Source of the DNA: Variovorax flavidus
GTDB lineage: Bacteria; Pseudomonadota; Gammaproteobacteria; Burkholderiales; Burkholderiaceae_C
Assembly: GCF_030317145.1 (NCBI RefSeq)
Contig: NZ_JASZYE010000007.1
Location: 124,001-188,000, forward strand
Reading direction: 5' to 3'
DNA: 64,000 nucleotides
Part shown: positions 1 to 8,215 of the stretch, piece by piece
Numbering within the stretch: position 1 is the stretch's first letter
Layout: each line of letters starts with the position of its first letter
Position numbers and translations under genes: made by a program
Notes under the pieces: model-generated
Told to the model about the DNA's origin: nothing
The model's input: only the letters and a program-made list of their open reading frames with translations
Databases searched by the model: none

Positions 1-776
1 ATGATGTAGCCGACTTCGCCCGCTTCGAGCGAGGCGCGGGGTTCATTCGCGGGCGTGAACACGCCGATGTTGTCGGCGTTGTAGGTCGCACCGGAGGCCA
101 TCATCTTGATGCGTTCGCCCTTGGCGAGCCGGCCATCGACCACACGCACCAGCATCACCACGCCGACGTAGGGATCGAACCAGCTGTCGATGATCATCGC
201 GCGCAGCGGGCCATCGGGATTGCCGCGCGGCGCGGGCATCTTCGCGACCACCGCCTCGAGGATCTCGTCGATGCCCATTCCCGTCTTGGCGGAACACGGA
301 ATCGCATCCGTTGCATCGATGCCGATCACGTCCTCGATCTCGCCGCGCGCGTTGTCGGGGTCCGCGTTCGGGAGGTCCATCTTGTTGAGCACCGGCACCA
401 CTTCCACACCGAGGTCGAGCGCGGTGTAGCAGTTGGCAACGGTCTGCGCCTCGACGCCCTGGCTTGCATCGACGACGAGCAATGCGCCTTCGCATGCAGA
501 GAGCGAGCGACTCACTTCGTATGAGAAGTCGACGTGGCCCGGCGTGTCGATCAGATTGAGGTTGTAGACCTGCCCATCACGCGCCTTGTAGTGCAGCGCA
601 GCGGTCTGCGCCTTGATGGTTATCCCACGCTCTTTCTCGATGTCCATCGAGTCGAGCACCTGCGCTTCCATCTCGCGTTCAGCGAGACCGCCGCAACGTT
701 GAATCAAGCGATCCGCAAGCGTCGACTTGCCGTGATCGATGTGCGCAATGATCGAAAAGTTTCTGATGTGATTCAT
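1..776 (-). CDS. lepA: Elongation factor 4 (LepA), 5' part only
   Basis: The N-terminal 258 residues of the ribosome back-translocating GTPase EF4/LepA; the rest lies beyond the left window edge (full family length is about 600). All five GTPase motifs are readable: the P-loop in AHIDHGKST (residues 11-19), GITIK (51-55), DTPGH (77-81), NKMD (131-134) and SAK (162-164), followed by the start of the domain-2 beta-barrel. The ATG at 776 is chosen because the protein then begins MNHIRNFSII, as LepA proteins do. It is the last visible gene of the minus-strand rpoE-rseA-rseB-mucD-lepA order that is conserved in beta- and gammaproteobacteria. Here it is separated from mucD by 0.5 kb and two terminators, so it probably has its own promoter. 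Confidence 0.97.
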   Translation of the reverse strand, partial: MNHIRNFSIIAHIDHGKSTLADRLIQRCGGLAEREMEAQVLDSMDIEKERGITIKAQTAALHYKARDGQVYNLNLIDTPGHVDFSYEVSRSLSACEGALLVVDASQGVEAQTVANCYTALDLGVEVVPVLNKMDLPNADPDNARGEIEDVIGIDATDAIPCSAKTGMGIDEILEAVVAKMPAPRGNPDGPLRAMIIDSWFDPYVGVVMLVRVVDGRLAKGERIKMMASGATYNADNIGVFTPANEPRASLEAGEVGYI

Positions 777-831
777 CAACGGGAACGCTTAAGTACTTGA
801 ATTGGCTCGTGCGCAGAAGGCGACAGGCAAG

Positions 832-862
832 AAAAAAGGGCGCGTCCACAAGAGACGCGCCC
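832..862 (-). terminator. Intrinsic terminator upstream of lepA
   Basis: Perfect 9-bp stem (838-846 with 854-862, arm GGGCGCGTC) and 7-nt loop. Read on the minus strand it is followed at once by six T residues (837-832). It sits between mucD and lepA, so it ends either a short transcript started at the TACAAT box near 905 or readthrough from mucD. Confidence 0.8.
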
Positions 863-897
863 TGAACCAACAAGCAATGGCAACTGCAGTAGTTGGA
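832..897 (-). ncRNA. Candidate ~65-nt small RNA or lepA leader
   Basis: Inferred from a -10-like box, a small hairpin (CAACT-ACTGC-AGTTG, near 895-881) and a strong intrinsic terminator in the space of a typical short RNA. It could equally be an attenuated leader of lepA, since lepA begins 55 nt past the terminator. I recognise no known RNA family. Confidence 0.25.
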
Positions 898-902
898 ACT
901 TC

Positions 903-930
903 ATTGTAGGCAAAAAGGGGGGCGCGTACA
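903..930 (-). promoter_or_regulatory. Possible promoter for the lepA leader
   Basis: On the minus strand TACAAT (908-903) matches the sigma-70 -10 box at 5 of 6 positions. The best -35 candidate, at a 16-nt spacing, is weak (TGTACG, 930-925). A start near 897 would give a transcript that reaches the terminator at 862-832 after about 65 nt. Confidence 0.3.
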
Positions 931-1243
931 GCCGGGCCGGAGCCCTGGAACGGTCGTTGCAGGTCAGCAACATGGGACTTATGAACAGCTTATCAACAAG
1001 ATCGGTGGACCGATTCCTTAACAACTTGTGGGCGAACTGTGGAACGCCGGTGGATGGGCTGCGGGTATCTCGCATCGTGAAGATTCCGTGGTCGCTTATG
1101 CGTCGACTGGAGCCCTAAGGGCCTCTATTCTACCGAAAATCATCATTAGAGGACTTTTAAGTTAGTGAGCACCAACTAAAATCGACCTGCCCGCCCGCCA
1201 AGAAAAATTTCATCATGCTGCTGTCGGCACGCGACAGCGCCCC

Positions 1244-1280
1244 AAAAAACGGGCCCCAAACCCGACTGACGGGTGGGGCC
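1244..1280 (-). terminator. Intrinsic terminator after mucD
   Basis: Stem GGCCCC/GGGGCC plus ACCCG/CGGGT with a two-base bulge (1251-1280). Read on the minus strand it is followed by a base and then six T residues (1249-1244). It closes the rpoE-rseA-rseB-mucD unit 20 nt past the mucD stop codon. Confidence 0.8.
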
Positions 1281-1300
1281 ACTTGACGCAACGTGCCGGA

Positions 1301-2779
1301 TCAGCGTGAGGGCCGAATCAGCGCATATTGCGCCCAGTCGCCCCGGCGGAACAGCAGGCTGACGGGCTTGCTCTTGTCGCCCTTGGCCAGGGCAGCCTCG
1401 AACTCCTTGACGTTGGCGATCTCGGTGTTGCTGACGGCGAGAACCACATCCCCCTCGCGCAAGCCGGCTCGCGCAGCCGCATCGGTGGCCGCATCGATCT
1501 TGACGCCGCCCTTGACCTTGAATTCCTTCTTCTGCGCCTCGGTCAGATCGCTGAGCACGAGCCCCATGGATTTGGCGGCCGCGGACGGCGCCTTGCTGGC
1601 CGGCTCTTCCCGATCGGCCACGCGCTTGGCGGGCTTTTCAGGTTCGATCTCGGCGATGGTGACGTTCAGGTCGCGCGAGTTCCCGCGGCGGAATACCGTG
1701 ACCAAACTCTTCGTGCCCGGCTTCGTGTTGCCGACGAGGCGTGGCAGGTCGCTGGGCTTCTCGATGGCCTTGCCGTCGAACTTGGTGATGATGTCGCCGG
1801 GCTCGATGCCGGCCTTCTCGCCAGGCGATCCGGACTCGACACCGCGCACCAGGGCGCCCTGCGCCTTGCCAAGACCGATGGATTCCGCCACGTCCTTCGT
1901 GACCTGATCGATCTGCACGCCGATACGGCCGCGCGAAACACGCCCGAACTGGCGCAGCGCGTCGCTCACGCGAATCGCCTCGTCGATGGGGATCGAGAAC
2001 GAGATCCCCATGAATCCGCCCGACCGCGAATAGATCTGGCTGTTGATGCCAACCACTTCGCCGCGCATGTTGATCAACGGGCCGCCGGAGTTGCCCGGGT
2101 TGATGGCGACATCGGTCTGGATGAAGGGAAGGTAGTCGCCCGTGTCGCGCTGTTTCGCGCTCACGATGCCGGCGGTGACGGTGTTCTCCAGCCCGAACGG
2201 CGAACCGATCGCCATCACCCATTCGCCGACGCGCAGCTTGGAGACGTCGCCGACCTTGACCGCCGGAAGACCCGTGGCATCGATCTTCACGACTGCCACG
2301 TCCGTACGCTTGTCAGCGCCGATGATCTTCGCCTTGAACTCGCGCTTGTCCGGCAAGGTCACCAACACCTCGGATGCGCCGTCGACCACATGCGCGTTGG
2401 TCATGACATAGCCGTCGGACGACAGGATGAAGCCGGAGCCGACGCCGCGCGGACGCTCTTCTTCCTGGGGCTGCTGGGGTCGGTTCGGTCGCGGACCCTG
2501 GCGCGGAACGCCAGGCATCGGCTGGCCGAAGAAGCGGCGGAAGAACTCCTGCATCTCTTCGTCCATCTCGCCGTTGCCACCGCCCTGCGCCACTTTCTCG
2601 ACGGTGCGGATATTGACCACCGCCGGGCCGACCTGGTCGACGAGGTCGGTGAAGTCCGGCAGCACGCGCGCCTGCGCGTGAACGGGTGTGGCAGGCAGAA
2701 GCGCGGCGGTCGAAGCGAGCGCAAGGGCGCCGGCCATGAGACATGAACGGAATGTGTTCCCCTCGATCTTGAACATCAT
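1301..2779 (-). CDS. mucD: Periplasmic serine protease MucD/DegP (HtrA family)
   Basis: Periplasmic protease/chaperone of the envelope-stress response that clears misfolded exported proteins. The 492 residues begin with a Sec signal peptide cleaved near residues 35-37 (...VHAQA). The trypsin-like domain carries the triad H130 (TNAHVV), D160 (TDVAVV) and S231 (GNSGGPL). Two PDZ domains follow at about 285-370 and 405-485. A proline/glutamine-rich insert at 88-112 lies before the protease core. It is the last gene of the rpoE-rseA-rseB-mucD cluster and is followed by a terminator. In Pseudomonas, MucD loss derepresses alginate through the same sigma factor; a link to the polysaccharide genes in this window is only an inference. 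Confidence 0.95.
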   Translation of the reverse strand: MMFKIEGNTFRSCLMAGALALASTAALLPATPVHAQARVLPDFTDLVDQVGPAVVNIRTVEKVAQGGGNGEMDEEMQEFFRRFFGQPMPGVPRQGPRPNRPQQPQEEERPRGVGSGFILSSDGYVMTNAHVVDGASEVLVTLPDKREFKAKIIGADKRTDVAVVKIDATGLPAVKVGDVSKLRVGEWVMAIGSPFGLENTVTAGIVSAKQRDTGDYLPFIQTDVAINPGNSGGPLINMRGEVVGINSQIYSRSGGFMGISFSIPIDEAIRVSDALRQFGRVSRGRIGVQIDQVTKDVAESIGLGKAQGALVRGVESGSPGEKAGIEPGDIITKFDGKAIEKPSDLPRLVGNTKPGTKSLVTVFRRGNSRDLNVTIAEIEPEKPAKRVADREEPASKAPSAAAKSMGLVLSDLTEAQKKEFKVKGGVKIDAATDAAARAGLREGDVVLAVSNTEIANVKEFEAALAKGDKSKPVSLLFRRGDWAQYALIRPSR

Positions 2780-2867
2780 CAGTTTCTTTCGTTGAGACTA
2801 GAACTAGAACAAAGATATTCTGCGAGCAGTCGCGGATCCGCAGGCGGAGAGGCCTCGACCTGCGGGC

Positions 2868-3929
2868 TCAGCGTGCACGCGCCAGGCTTTGGGCAAACGC
2901 GTCGAGTGTTTGCGGCGGCACTTCGCCAACCGCAGTCAACCACCAATCGCCGTCCTTGTCGACCAGCCGGCGGGTGAGCGTGTAGGTGGCACCGAGTGCA
3001 AGAAGGACCTCCCGAGGCTTGCGCTGCGCGTCGTAGGGCTCGACGAACAGCGAAACCGAAGCCAGTCCGTCCGAGAACGTCCATTGCATGGTGTGGCCCT
3101 GCGCGTCGCCGCCCATCGAGCGCCGATAGCAATTGATGGGCTTGAAGCCCGCGACGGGGGCCTTGAGCGACCAGCCCTCGCGCTCCGCCGTCGTACGCTC
3201 GAGTTCGGATTTCTCGACGCGGTAGCCTGCTGTGCTGCCCATCATCTGGGTCAGGGCTTGCGTCTTGACGGGAGCATCGAGCTGGAGTTCGGAGAACGCC
3301 GACTGCTCGATCACCTTGCTTTCGCCGTCGATGGTCTGAAGCTTGACGACCAGGCCGGAACGGCGCTCGCTCCAGACACGGTAGCCGAACCGGAAGCCAT
3401 CGCGCGGTTCGACCTGCACGACGTCGGTATCGAAGCCGGCCACCCGGTCCTTGCCAATCATGCGGACGCCGTAGAGCGTGGCGATGGACGAGTCGGGATT
3501 GCCCAGCAGATTGGGAAACAACTCGAGGTTCTCGCGCTTCTCGCTCTTGACGACCTTCGATTCGGGCAGAAAGGTCACGACCTTGTCGTTGCGACGAAAG
3601 GTCGAGCGGGGCGGGCCCGACAAGGCCTCGATGCGCTCCATCTGGAGATCGCCCTCGGACACGTGCCAGATGCGGGCACTGGAAAGCGTTCCCGTCGCCG
3701 CGGAGACGACGAAGGTCCCTATGTAGCTGCGCTGGCGAGAGGCCGCGTGCATACGCTGGAGCCATTCGACCACGCTCAGGGCCGGCGTTTCGCCGCCCGC
3801 CGCATTCGAAGGATTGGACTTTGGCGGCGACGAAGAGGTCCGGCTCTGGCCAATGGCGGCCTGCGCCATGCACAGGGCGGCCATCAGGGTCACGAAACCA
3901 CGCACGGAAATCGGCATCGGAACAATCAT
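2868..3929 (-). CDS. rseB: Sigma-E regulatory protein RseB (MucB)
   Basis: Periplasmic modulator that binds the anti-sigma factor RseA and shields it from DegS cleavage; it also senses mislocalised lipoproteins. From the ATG at 3929 the protein is 353 residues with a signal peptide of about 28 residues (hydrophobic GFVTLMAALCMAQAAIG). A MucB/RseB N-terminal lipoprotein-binding-like domain is at about 50-220 (RQRSYIGTFVV, then LSGPPR) and the C-terminal domain at about 240-345. The open frame runs further upstream, but that extension overlaps rseA and has no signal-peptide character. An ATG four codons downstream (3917) is the alternative start; neither has a strong Shine-Dalgarno. It lies 19 nt after rseA. 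Confidence 0.92.
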   Translation of the reverse strand: MIVPMPISVRGFVTLMAALCMAQAAIGQSRTSSSPPKSNPSNAAGGETPALSVVEWLQRMHAASRQRSYIGTFVVSAATGTLSSARIWHVSEGDLQMERIEALSGPPRSTFRRNDKVVTFLPESKVVKSEKRENLELFPNLLGNPDSSIATLYGVRMIGKDRVAGFDTDVVQVEPRDGFRFGYRVWSERRSGLVVKLQTIDGESKVIEQSAFSELQLDAPVKTQALTQMMGSTAGYRVEKSELERTTAEREGWSLKAPVAGFKPINCYRRSMGGDAQGHTMQWTFSDGLASVSLFVEPYDAQRKPREVLLALGATYTLTRRLVDKDGDWWLTAVGEVPPQTLDAFAQSLARAR

Positions 3930-3948
3930 TGCTGCTGCAGATGCGCGA

Positions 3949-4593
3949 TCAGCGCGACGGCCTCTCGAAAGTCGCGTTGCGCAGGAAGCCCGAAGGCATC
4001 TGCGATGCGCCACCGGCCTGCTGGTGCGCTTCGAGCAACTGATCCAGGCGTGGATCGCGCAGCATGATCTGCGGGTTGCCATTGCCCACCATGACACGCG
4101 TCGGCGTCAGCGTCTGGACCGGTGGCTGGGCGACAGCCACGACTGCCGGTGCCACCTGCGGCACCGCGGCCAACTGCGCACCGGGTGCTCCGGGGCCACC
4201 CATGCCGACCCAGTTCCACCCGATGGCGGCCGCCGCGGCCAGGGACGCCGCACCGGCGACCAGCTTCCACCGGAACACCGGCTCGTTGGCAGCCTCGACC
4301 TGGCGCCGCACCGGCGCCGCCTCAGGGAGCACCGGTATCAAAGACGGGATCATGGGCTCCGCGGCAAGCCGTCCCTGCAGGCGGGACAGGAAAAGCGAAG
4401 TGTCGCTGCAGGTCGCGTGGACGCCCGAACGGAGCACGTCCCCGACCAGATGGTAGGTCTGCCACGTCGCCCGCAGGTCGTCGTCGACGCAAATCTTGTC
4501 GATCACCTGGGCGAACTCGTCGTCCTGCAAATGACCGTCGGCGAGCGCCGAGACCTGTTCGTGGACTGTATTTGTCTTGTTCATTTCATTCAC
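3949..4593 (-). CDS. rseA: Anti-sigma-E factor RseA (MucA)
   Basis: Inner-membrane anti-sigma factor that holds RpoE inactive until regulated proteolysis. The 214-residue protein has a cytoplasmic sigma-binding domain (residues 8-75; EQVSALADGHLQDDEF matches the RseA N-terminal signature). A single membrane segment spans about 109-130, followed by a proline/alanine/glutamine-rich periplasmic tail that would contact RseB. It starts 4 nt after the rpoE stop codon, so the two are almost certainly co-translated. The C-terminal half is poorly conserved in this family, as expected. Confidence 0.93.
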   Translation of the reverse strand: MNEMNKTNTVHEQVSALADGHLQDDEFAQVIDKICVDDDLRATWQTYHLVGDVLRSGVHATCSDTSLFLSRLQGRLAAEPMIPSLIPVLPEAAPVRRQVEAANEPVFRWKLVAGAASLAAAAAIGWNWVGMGGPGAPGAQLAAVPQVAPAVVAVAQPPVQTLTPTRVMVGNGNPQIMLRDPRLDQLLEAHQQAGGASQMPSGFLRNATFERPSR

Positions 4594-4597
4594 CTGC

Positions 4598-5272
4598 TTA
4601 CCAACGCTTGCCGGACTGGTTGTCCAGCAAGGGCTTGACTCTGGCCGATATAGCTTCGCGAGCCCGGAAAATCCGCGAACGCACCGTGCCGATCGGACAA
4701 TTCATCACCTCGGCAATCTCTTCGTAACTCATGCCCTCGATCTCGCGCAAGGTCACCGCCTGCCTCAACTCGGCAGGCAGCGCTTCCATCGCCGACTCGA
4801 CGGCTGCCGCGATTTCATTGGCCGCCATCACGGATTCGGGGGTCTCGTCGCTGATTGGTTCGTTTCCGGGCCGGTAAGTTTCATCGTCGTCTTCAGAAGA
4901 CGAACGCAGGGCGCTCTCGGAAACCGTCGGGTCGCGCTTCATGTCGACCAAAGCCTTCTTGGCCGTGTTGACGGCAATCCGGTAGAGCCAGGTGTAGAAC
5001 TGGGCCTCGCCCCGGAACTGGTGCAAGGCGCGGTAGGCGCGGATGAAGGTCTCCTGCGCAATATCCTCGATCAGGTTCACGTCGCGGACCATGCGGCCGA
5101 TGAGCCGTTCGATCCGGCGCTGGTACTTGATGACGAGCAGCTCGAACGCCTTCTGGTCGCCCGCGACCGTGCGCTGGACCAGCTGGAAGTCGACCTCGCC
5201 CGGCCTCGGCCCCGCGGCGGGCGCATCGGTCAGACCGGCGTCCGGTGGCACCGGAGGTAGGGAAGCTGTCAT
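4598..5272 (-). CDS. rpoE: ECF sigma factor RpoE (AlgU)
   Basis: Extracytoplasmic-function sigma factor for the envelope-stress regulon. Region 2 is at about residues 42-108 (includes DIAQETFIRAYRAL and FYTWLYRIAVNTAKK) and region 4 at about 160-208 (helix-turn-helix in MSYEEIAEVMNCPIGTVRSR). The 224-residue protein carries about 25 extra proline/alanine-rich N-terminal residues compared with enterobacterial RpoE, and an acidic linker at 117-150. Its ATG (5272) overlaps the stop codon of the upstream YgfX-like gene by 4 nt, so that gene is probably transcribed with it. Autoregulation is known for the family, but I could not identify a sigma-E promoter here. Confidence 0.97.
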   Translation of the reverse strand: MTASLPPVPPDAGLTDAPAAGPRPGEVDFQLVQRTVAGDQKAFELLVIKYQRRIERLIGRMVRDVNLIEDIAQETFIRAYRALHQFRGEAQFYTWLYRIAVNTAKKALVDMKRDPTVSESALRSSSEDDDETYRPGNEPISDETPESVMAANEIAAAVESAMEALPAELRQAVTLREIEGMSYEEIAEVMNCPIGTVRSRIFRAREAISARVKPLLDNQSGKRW

Positions 5273-5757
5273 GAGGAGGAATGATGCACTTCAGCAGCCT
5301 TCGAGGCGGCGGCTTTTGGGGTGGTCGGCCCGGGCGAAGGCGCGCGCGAATATAGCGCACGGCGCAGATCGCGCCAGCGTTCCGGCATGGCCTGACGGTC
5401 CACCCAGACCCAGCGTCGCGCCCGCGTGGGCTCCGATAGCCGCACCAGAAGCAGGGATTGCAGGTCGAGCGCGACGCTCGCCCGTGCCGTTCGAAGCGAC
5501 GAATGGCCCGAAATCGACCAATGCTGGCCGTCGAAGCTCAGATCGGCCGGATCCGCGCATCGAAGGACACCGGTCCATGCGGCAAGACCGGCCACGGCCG
5601 CGCTCAGCGCCAGTATCCCCTGCCGCCAATCGAATCCGGCCGCCTGGATGCAGGCAACAGTGACCCCGCAGACGCCAAGCGCCCAGAGAACCAGCAGAAG
5701 CCGCTCCGCATAGCGAGAACGCCCCACCGGGTAGTTCACCGATGGGGCGCTGTGCAT
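5269..5757 (-). CDS. Small membrane protein, YgfX-like
   Basis: Conserved-looking 162-residue protein with two N-terminal membrane segments (about 19-39 and 47-65). A soluble domain follows containing a beta-strand-rich stretch (LSFDGQHWSISG, then RRWVWVDRQAMPERWRDLRRAL) and a lysine/alanine-rich tail. The layout of two TM helices followed by a 'WVWVD...WRDLRRALY' block resembles YgfX/CptA family proteins; that assignment is by inspection only. It lies 13 nt after fabF and overlaps rpoE by 4 nt, bridging the fatty-acid and stress clusters. YgfX in E. coli is encoded with SdhE, and no sdhE is present here, so the function is open. Confidence 0.75.
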   Translation of the reverse strand: MHSAPSVNYPVGRSRYAERLLLVLWALGVCGVTVACIQAAGFDWRQGILALSAAVAGLAAWTGVLRCADPADLSFDGQHWSISGHSSLRTARASVALDLQSLLLVRLSEPTRARRWVWVDRQAMPERWRDLRRALYSRAPSPGPTTPKAAASKAAEVHHSSS

Positions 5758-5770
5758 GAGGCGAAAAGAT

Positions 5771-7015
5771 TCAAACGCGCTTGAACACCAGCGTGCCGTT
5801 GGTGCCGCCGAACCCGAAGTTGTTCTTGACCGCCACGTCGATCTTCAGATCGCGCGCCTCATTGGCGCAGTAGTCGAGATCGCACTCCGGATCCTGGTTG
5901 AAGATGTTGATCGTCGGCGGGCTCTTCTGGTGGTGCAGGGCCAGCACCGTGAACACCGATTCGATGCCGCCGGCGCCGCCCAGCAGATGCCCGGTCATCG
6001 ACTTCGTCGAATTGACGACCAGTTTCCTGGCGTGGTCGCCAAAGGCATTCTTGATCGCGTTGGTTTCGTTCAGGTCGCCCAGTGGCGTCGACGTGCCGTG
6101 GGCATTGACATACTGGACATCGTCGGCATTGACGCCTGCGTTGGCCAGCGCCATGGCCATGGAGCGGCGCGGGCCGTCCACGTTGGGCGCGGTCATGTGG
6201 AAAGCGTCGCCGCTCATGCCGAAGCCAGAGACTTCCGCATAGATCTTGGCGCCGCGAGCCTTCGCGCGCTCGTACTCTTCGAGCACCAGTACGCCAGCGC
6301 CCTCGCCCAGGACGAAACCGTCGCGGTCCTTGTCCCAGGGGCGGGAGGCTGTCTTCGGATCGTCGTTGCGGGTCGACAGGGCGCGAGCCGCTGCAAATCC
6401 ACCCAGTCCGAGCGGCGACACCGTCGACTCCGCACCACCCGCGATCATCACGTCGGCATCGCCGTACTCGATCATCCGGGCAGAAGTGCCGATCGCATGC
6501 AAGCCCGTGGTGCAGGCAGTCACGACCGCGATGTTCGGGCCCTTGAAGCCGTACTTGATCGAGACATGCCCCGAGATCATGTTGATGATCGAAGCCGGCA
6601 CGAAGAAGGGGGACACGCGACGCGGACCCCGCGCGACCAATTCGCCGTGCGTGTCCTCGATCATGGGCAAGCCCCCGATGCCGGAGCCGATGTTGCAGCC
6701 GATACGGACCGCATCTTCTTCCGACAACGCGTCGCCCGTGGGCAGGCCGCTATCCTGAACCGCCTGGATCGCGGCAGCGAGCCCGAGATGGATGAAGCGG
6801 TCCATGTGACGCGCTTCCTTCTCGGGGATGTATTCCTTGATGTCGAAACCCTTCACTTCGCCCGCGAACTTGCAGGAGAAGCCGCTCACATCGAACTTGG
6901 TGATGGTGTCGATGCCCGAATTCCCGGCCAGCAAATTGGCCCAGGATTCGGCAACGGTGTTTCCGACAGGAGCGAGGCAACCGAGTCCGGTCACGACGAC
7001 GCGGCGTTTGGTCAT
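5771..7015 (-). CDS. fabF: 3-oxoacyl-[ACP] synthase II (FabF)
   Basis: Condensing enzyme that elongates acyl-ACP with malonyl-ACP, including the temperature-sensitive C16:1 to C18:1 step. The catalytic triad is C168 (VVTACTTG), H306 (VNAHGTSTPLGD) and H343 (MTGHLLGGAG). The ATG at 7015 is chosen over an in-frame upstream start at 7039 because it gives the usual MTKRRVVVTGLG N-terminus and has AAAGG 10 nt upstream; the protein is then 414 residues, normal for the family. It is the last fab gene in the cluster, 94 nt after acpP, and runs into the YgfX-like gene and rpoE without a visible terminator. Confidence 0.97.
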   Translation of the reverse strand: MTKRRVVVTGLGCLAPVGNTVAESWANLLAGNSGIDTITKFDVSGFSCKFAGEVKGFDIKEYIPEKEARHMDRFIHLGLAAAIQAVQDSGLPTGDALSEEDAVRIGCNIGSGIGGLPMIEDTHGELVARGPRRVSPFFVPASIINMISGHVSIKYGFKGPNIAVVTACTTGLHAIGTSARMIEYGDADVMIAGGAESTVSPLGLGGFAAARALSTRNDDPKTASRPWDKDRDGFVLGEGAGVLVLEEYERAKARGAKIYAEVSGFGMSGDAFHMTAPNVDGPRRSMAMALANAGVNADDVQYVNAHGTSTPLGDLNETNAIKNAFGDHARKLVVNSTKSMTGHLLGGAGGIESVFTVLALHHQKSPPTINIFNQDPECDLDYCANEARDLKIDVAVKNNFGFGGTNGTLVFKRV

Positions 7016-7109
7016 GCCGGCAAACCTTTCTGGGAGCACTGAGGCCGTCGTACGGTGCGCGCGAGCGTGGAGGCTGCGGACCGGAGAAACGGTGGCTCAG
7101 CGTGGCCGA

Positions 7110-7349
7110 TCAGGCCTTTTGATTCTTGGTGGCGTAATCGACGGCATTCTGGACCGTCGTGATCTTCTCGGCATCTTCGTCCGGGATCTCGATGCCGAAT
7201 TCGTCTTCGAGTGCCATCACGAGTTCGACCGTGTCGAGCGAGTCCGCGCCGAGATCAGCCACGAAGGCCTTTTCGTTGGTGACCTGGGACTCTTCCACGC
7301 CGAGTTGTTCGGCAATGATTTTCTTGACACGTGCTTCGATATCGCTCAT
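7110..7349 (-). CDS. acpP: Acyl carrier protein
   Basis: Carrier of growing acyl chains as a thioester on 4'-phosphopantetheine. The 79-residue acidic protein has the attachment serine at S37 in LGADSLDTVEL and the usual four-helix pattern. The ATG at 7349 gives the standard MSDIEARVKK start; an AGAGGGA Shine-Dalgarno lies just upstream (revcomp of 7350-7365). An in-frame start 17 codons earlier gives an unnatural extension. It lies between fabG and fabF, 99 nt after fabG, the universal order in this group. Confidence 0.98.
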   Translation of the reverse strand: MSDIEARVKKIIAEQLGVEESQVTNEKAFVADLGADSLDTVELVMALEDEFGIEIPDEDAEKITTVQNAVDYATKNQKA

Positions 7350-7448
7350 TTGGTTCCCTCTGAGGGTTGTAGGTAATCGGTGGATTTTAGCCGGCCGCAT
7401 TGTGGCATTTGCCGCACGGCCGTCAGTGAAAGGTATTGCGGTGCGCGC

Positions 7449-8192
7449 TTACATGTGCATGCCGCCGTTCACGTGCAGTTCCTGCCCCGTGACGTAGGCG
7501 GCCTGCGGAGAGGCCAGGAAAGCGACTGCGTGGGCGATGTCGGCGGGCTTGCCGAGGTGGCCGAGCGGAATCTGGGCCAGCAGCGCCTGCTGCTGCGCTT
7601 CAGGGAGGCTGGCCGTCATGTCGGTTTCAATGAAGCCTGGAGCCACGCAATTGACTGTGATGCTGCGGCTGCCGAGTTCGCGCGCCAGCGCACGGGTCAT
7701 GCCCGCCACGCCGGCCTTCGCGGCCGCATAGTTGGCCTGGCCCGCATTGCCGGACGCGCCCACCACGCTGGTGATGCTGATGATGCGGCCGTAGCGCTGC
7801 TTCATCATCGGACGGATGACGGCTCGCGAAAGACGGAAGACCGCCTTCAGGTTGGTGTCGAGGACCGCGTCCCAATCCGCGTCCTTCAGGCGCATCGCCA
7901 GGGTGTCGCGGGTGATGCCGGCGTTGTTGACCAGCACGTGAACGGCACCATAGACCTTGACGATCTCGTCGATCAGCGCATCGACCGCCGCGCCGTCATT
8001 GACGTCCAGCGCACAGCCACGGCCATCGTAGGCGCCCAGGGCAGTGGTGATCTTCGCAGCGCCCTCTTCCGTGGTGCCGGTGCCGATGACCTTGAGGCCG
8101 CGCTGGGCCAGTTCCAGCGCAATGGCCGCACCGATGCCGCGCGATGCGCCGGTGACCAGCGCAACCTGGCCTTCGAATTTGGGAGTACTCAT
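7449..8192 (-). CDS. fabG: 3-oxoacyl-[ACP] reductase (FabG)
   Basis: NADPH-dependent first reductive step of fatty-acid elongation. Short-chain dehydrogenase fold of 247 residues: cofactor loop GASRGIG (15-21), NNAG (89-92), and catalytic S142, Y155 and K159 (YAAAK). The ATG at 8192 is the family start (MSTPKFEGQVALVTG); the open frame extends 47 codons upstream but that part overlaps fabD. It lies 23 nt after fabD in the plsX-fabH-fabD-fabG-acpP-fabF operon. Confidence 0.97.
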   Translation of the reverse strand: MSTPKFEGQVALVTGASRGIGAAIALELAQRGLKVIGTGTTEEGAAKITTALGAYDGRGCALDVNDGAAVDALIDEIVKVYGAVHVLVNNAGITRDTLAMRLKDADWDAVLDTNLKAVFRLSRAVIRPMMKQRYGRIISITSVVGASGNAGQANYAAAKAGVAGMTRALARELGSRSITVNCVAPGFIETDMTASLPEAQQQALLAQIPLGHLGKPADIAHAVAFLASPQAAYVTGQELHVNGGMHM

Positions 8193-8215
8193 GAAATGAC
8201 CTTGAGGCTCGATGC

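Larger units (their letters stand above)
777..1300. other. Non-coding gap between mucD and lepA
   Basis: This 0.5 kb stretch has no convincing gene; the short ORFs in it have no recognisable protein features. It holds, in minus-strand order, the mucD terminator (1280-1244), an AT-richer segment around 1100-1210, a cluster of DnaA-box-like nonamers (979-1045), a TACAAT -10-like box (908-903), and a second strong terminator (862-832) just 55 nt before lepA. Confidence 0.6.

Noticed and set aside
776..1075. 99-codon minus-strand ORF in the mucD-lepA gap
   Set aside because: It runs through the terminator at 832-862 and shows no protein features.
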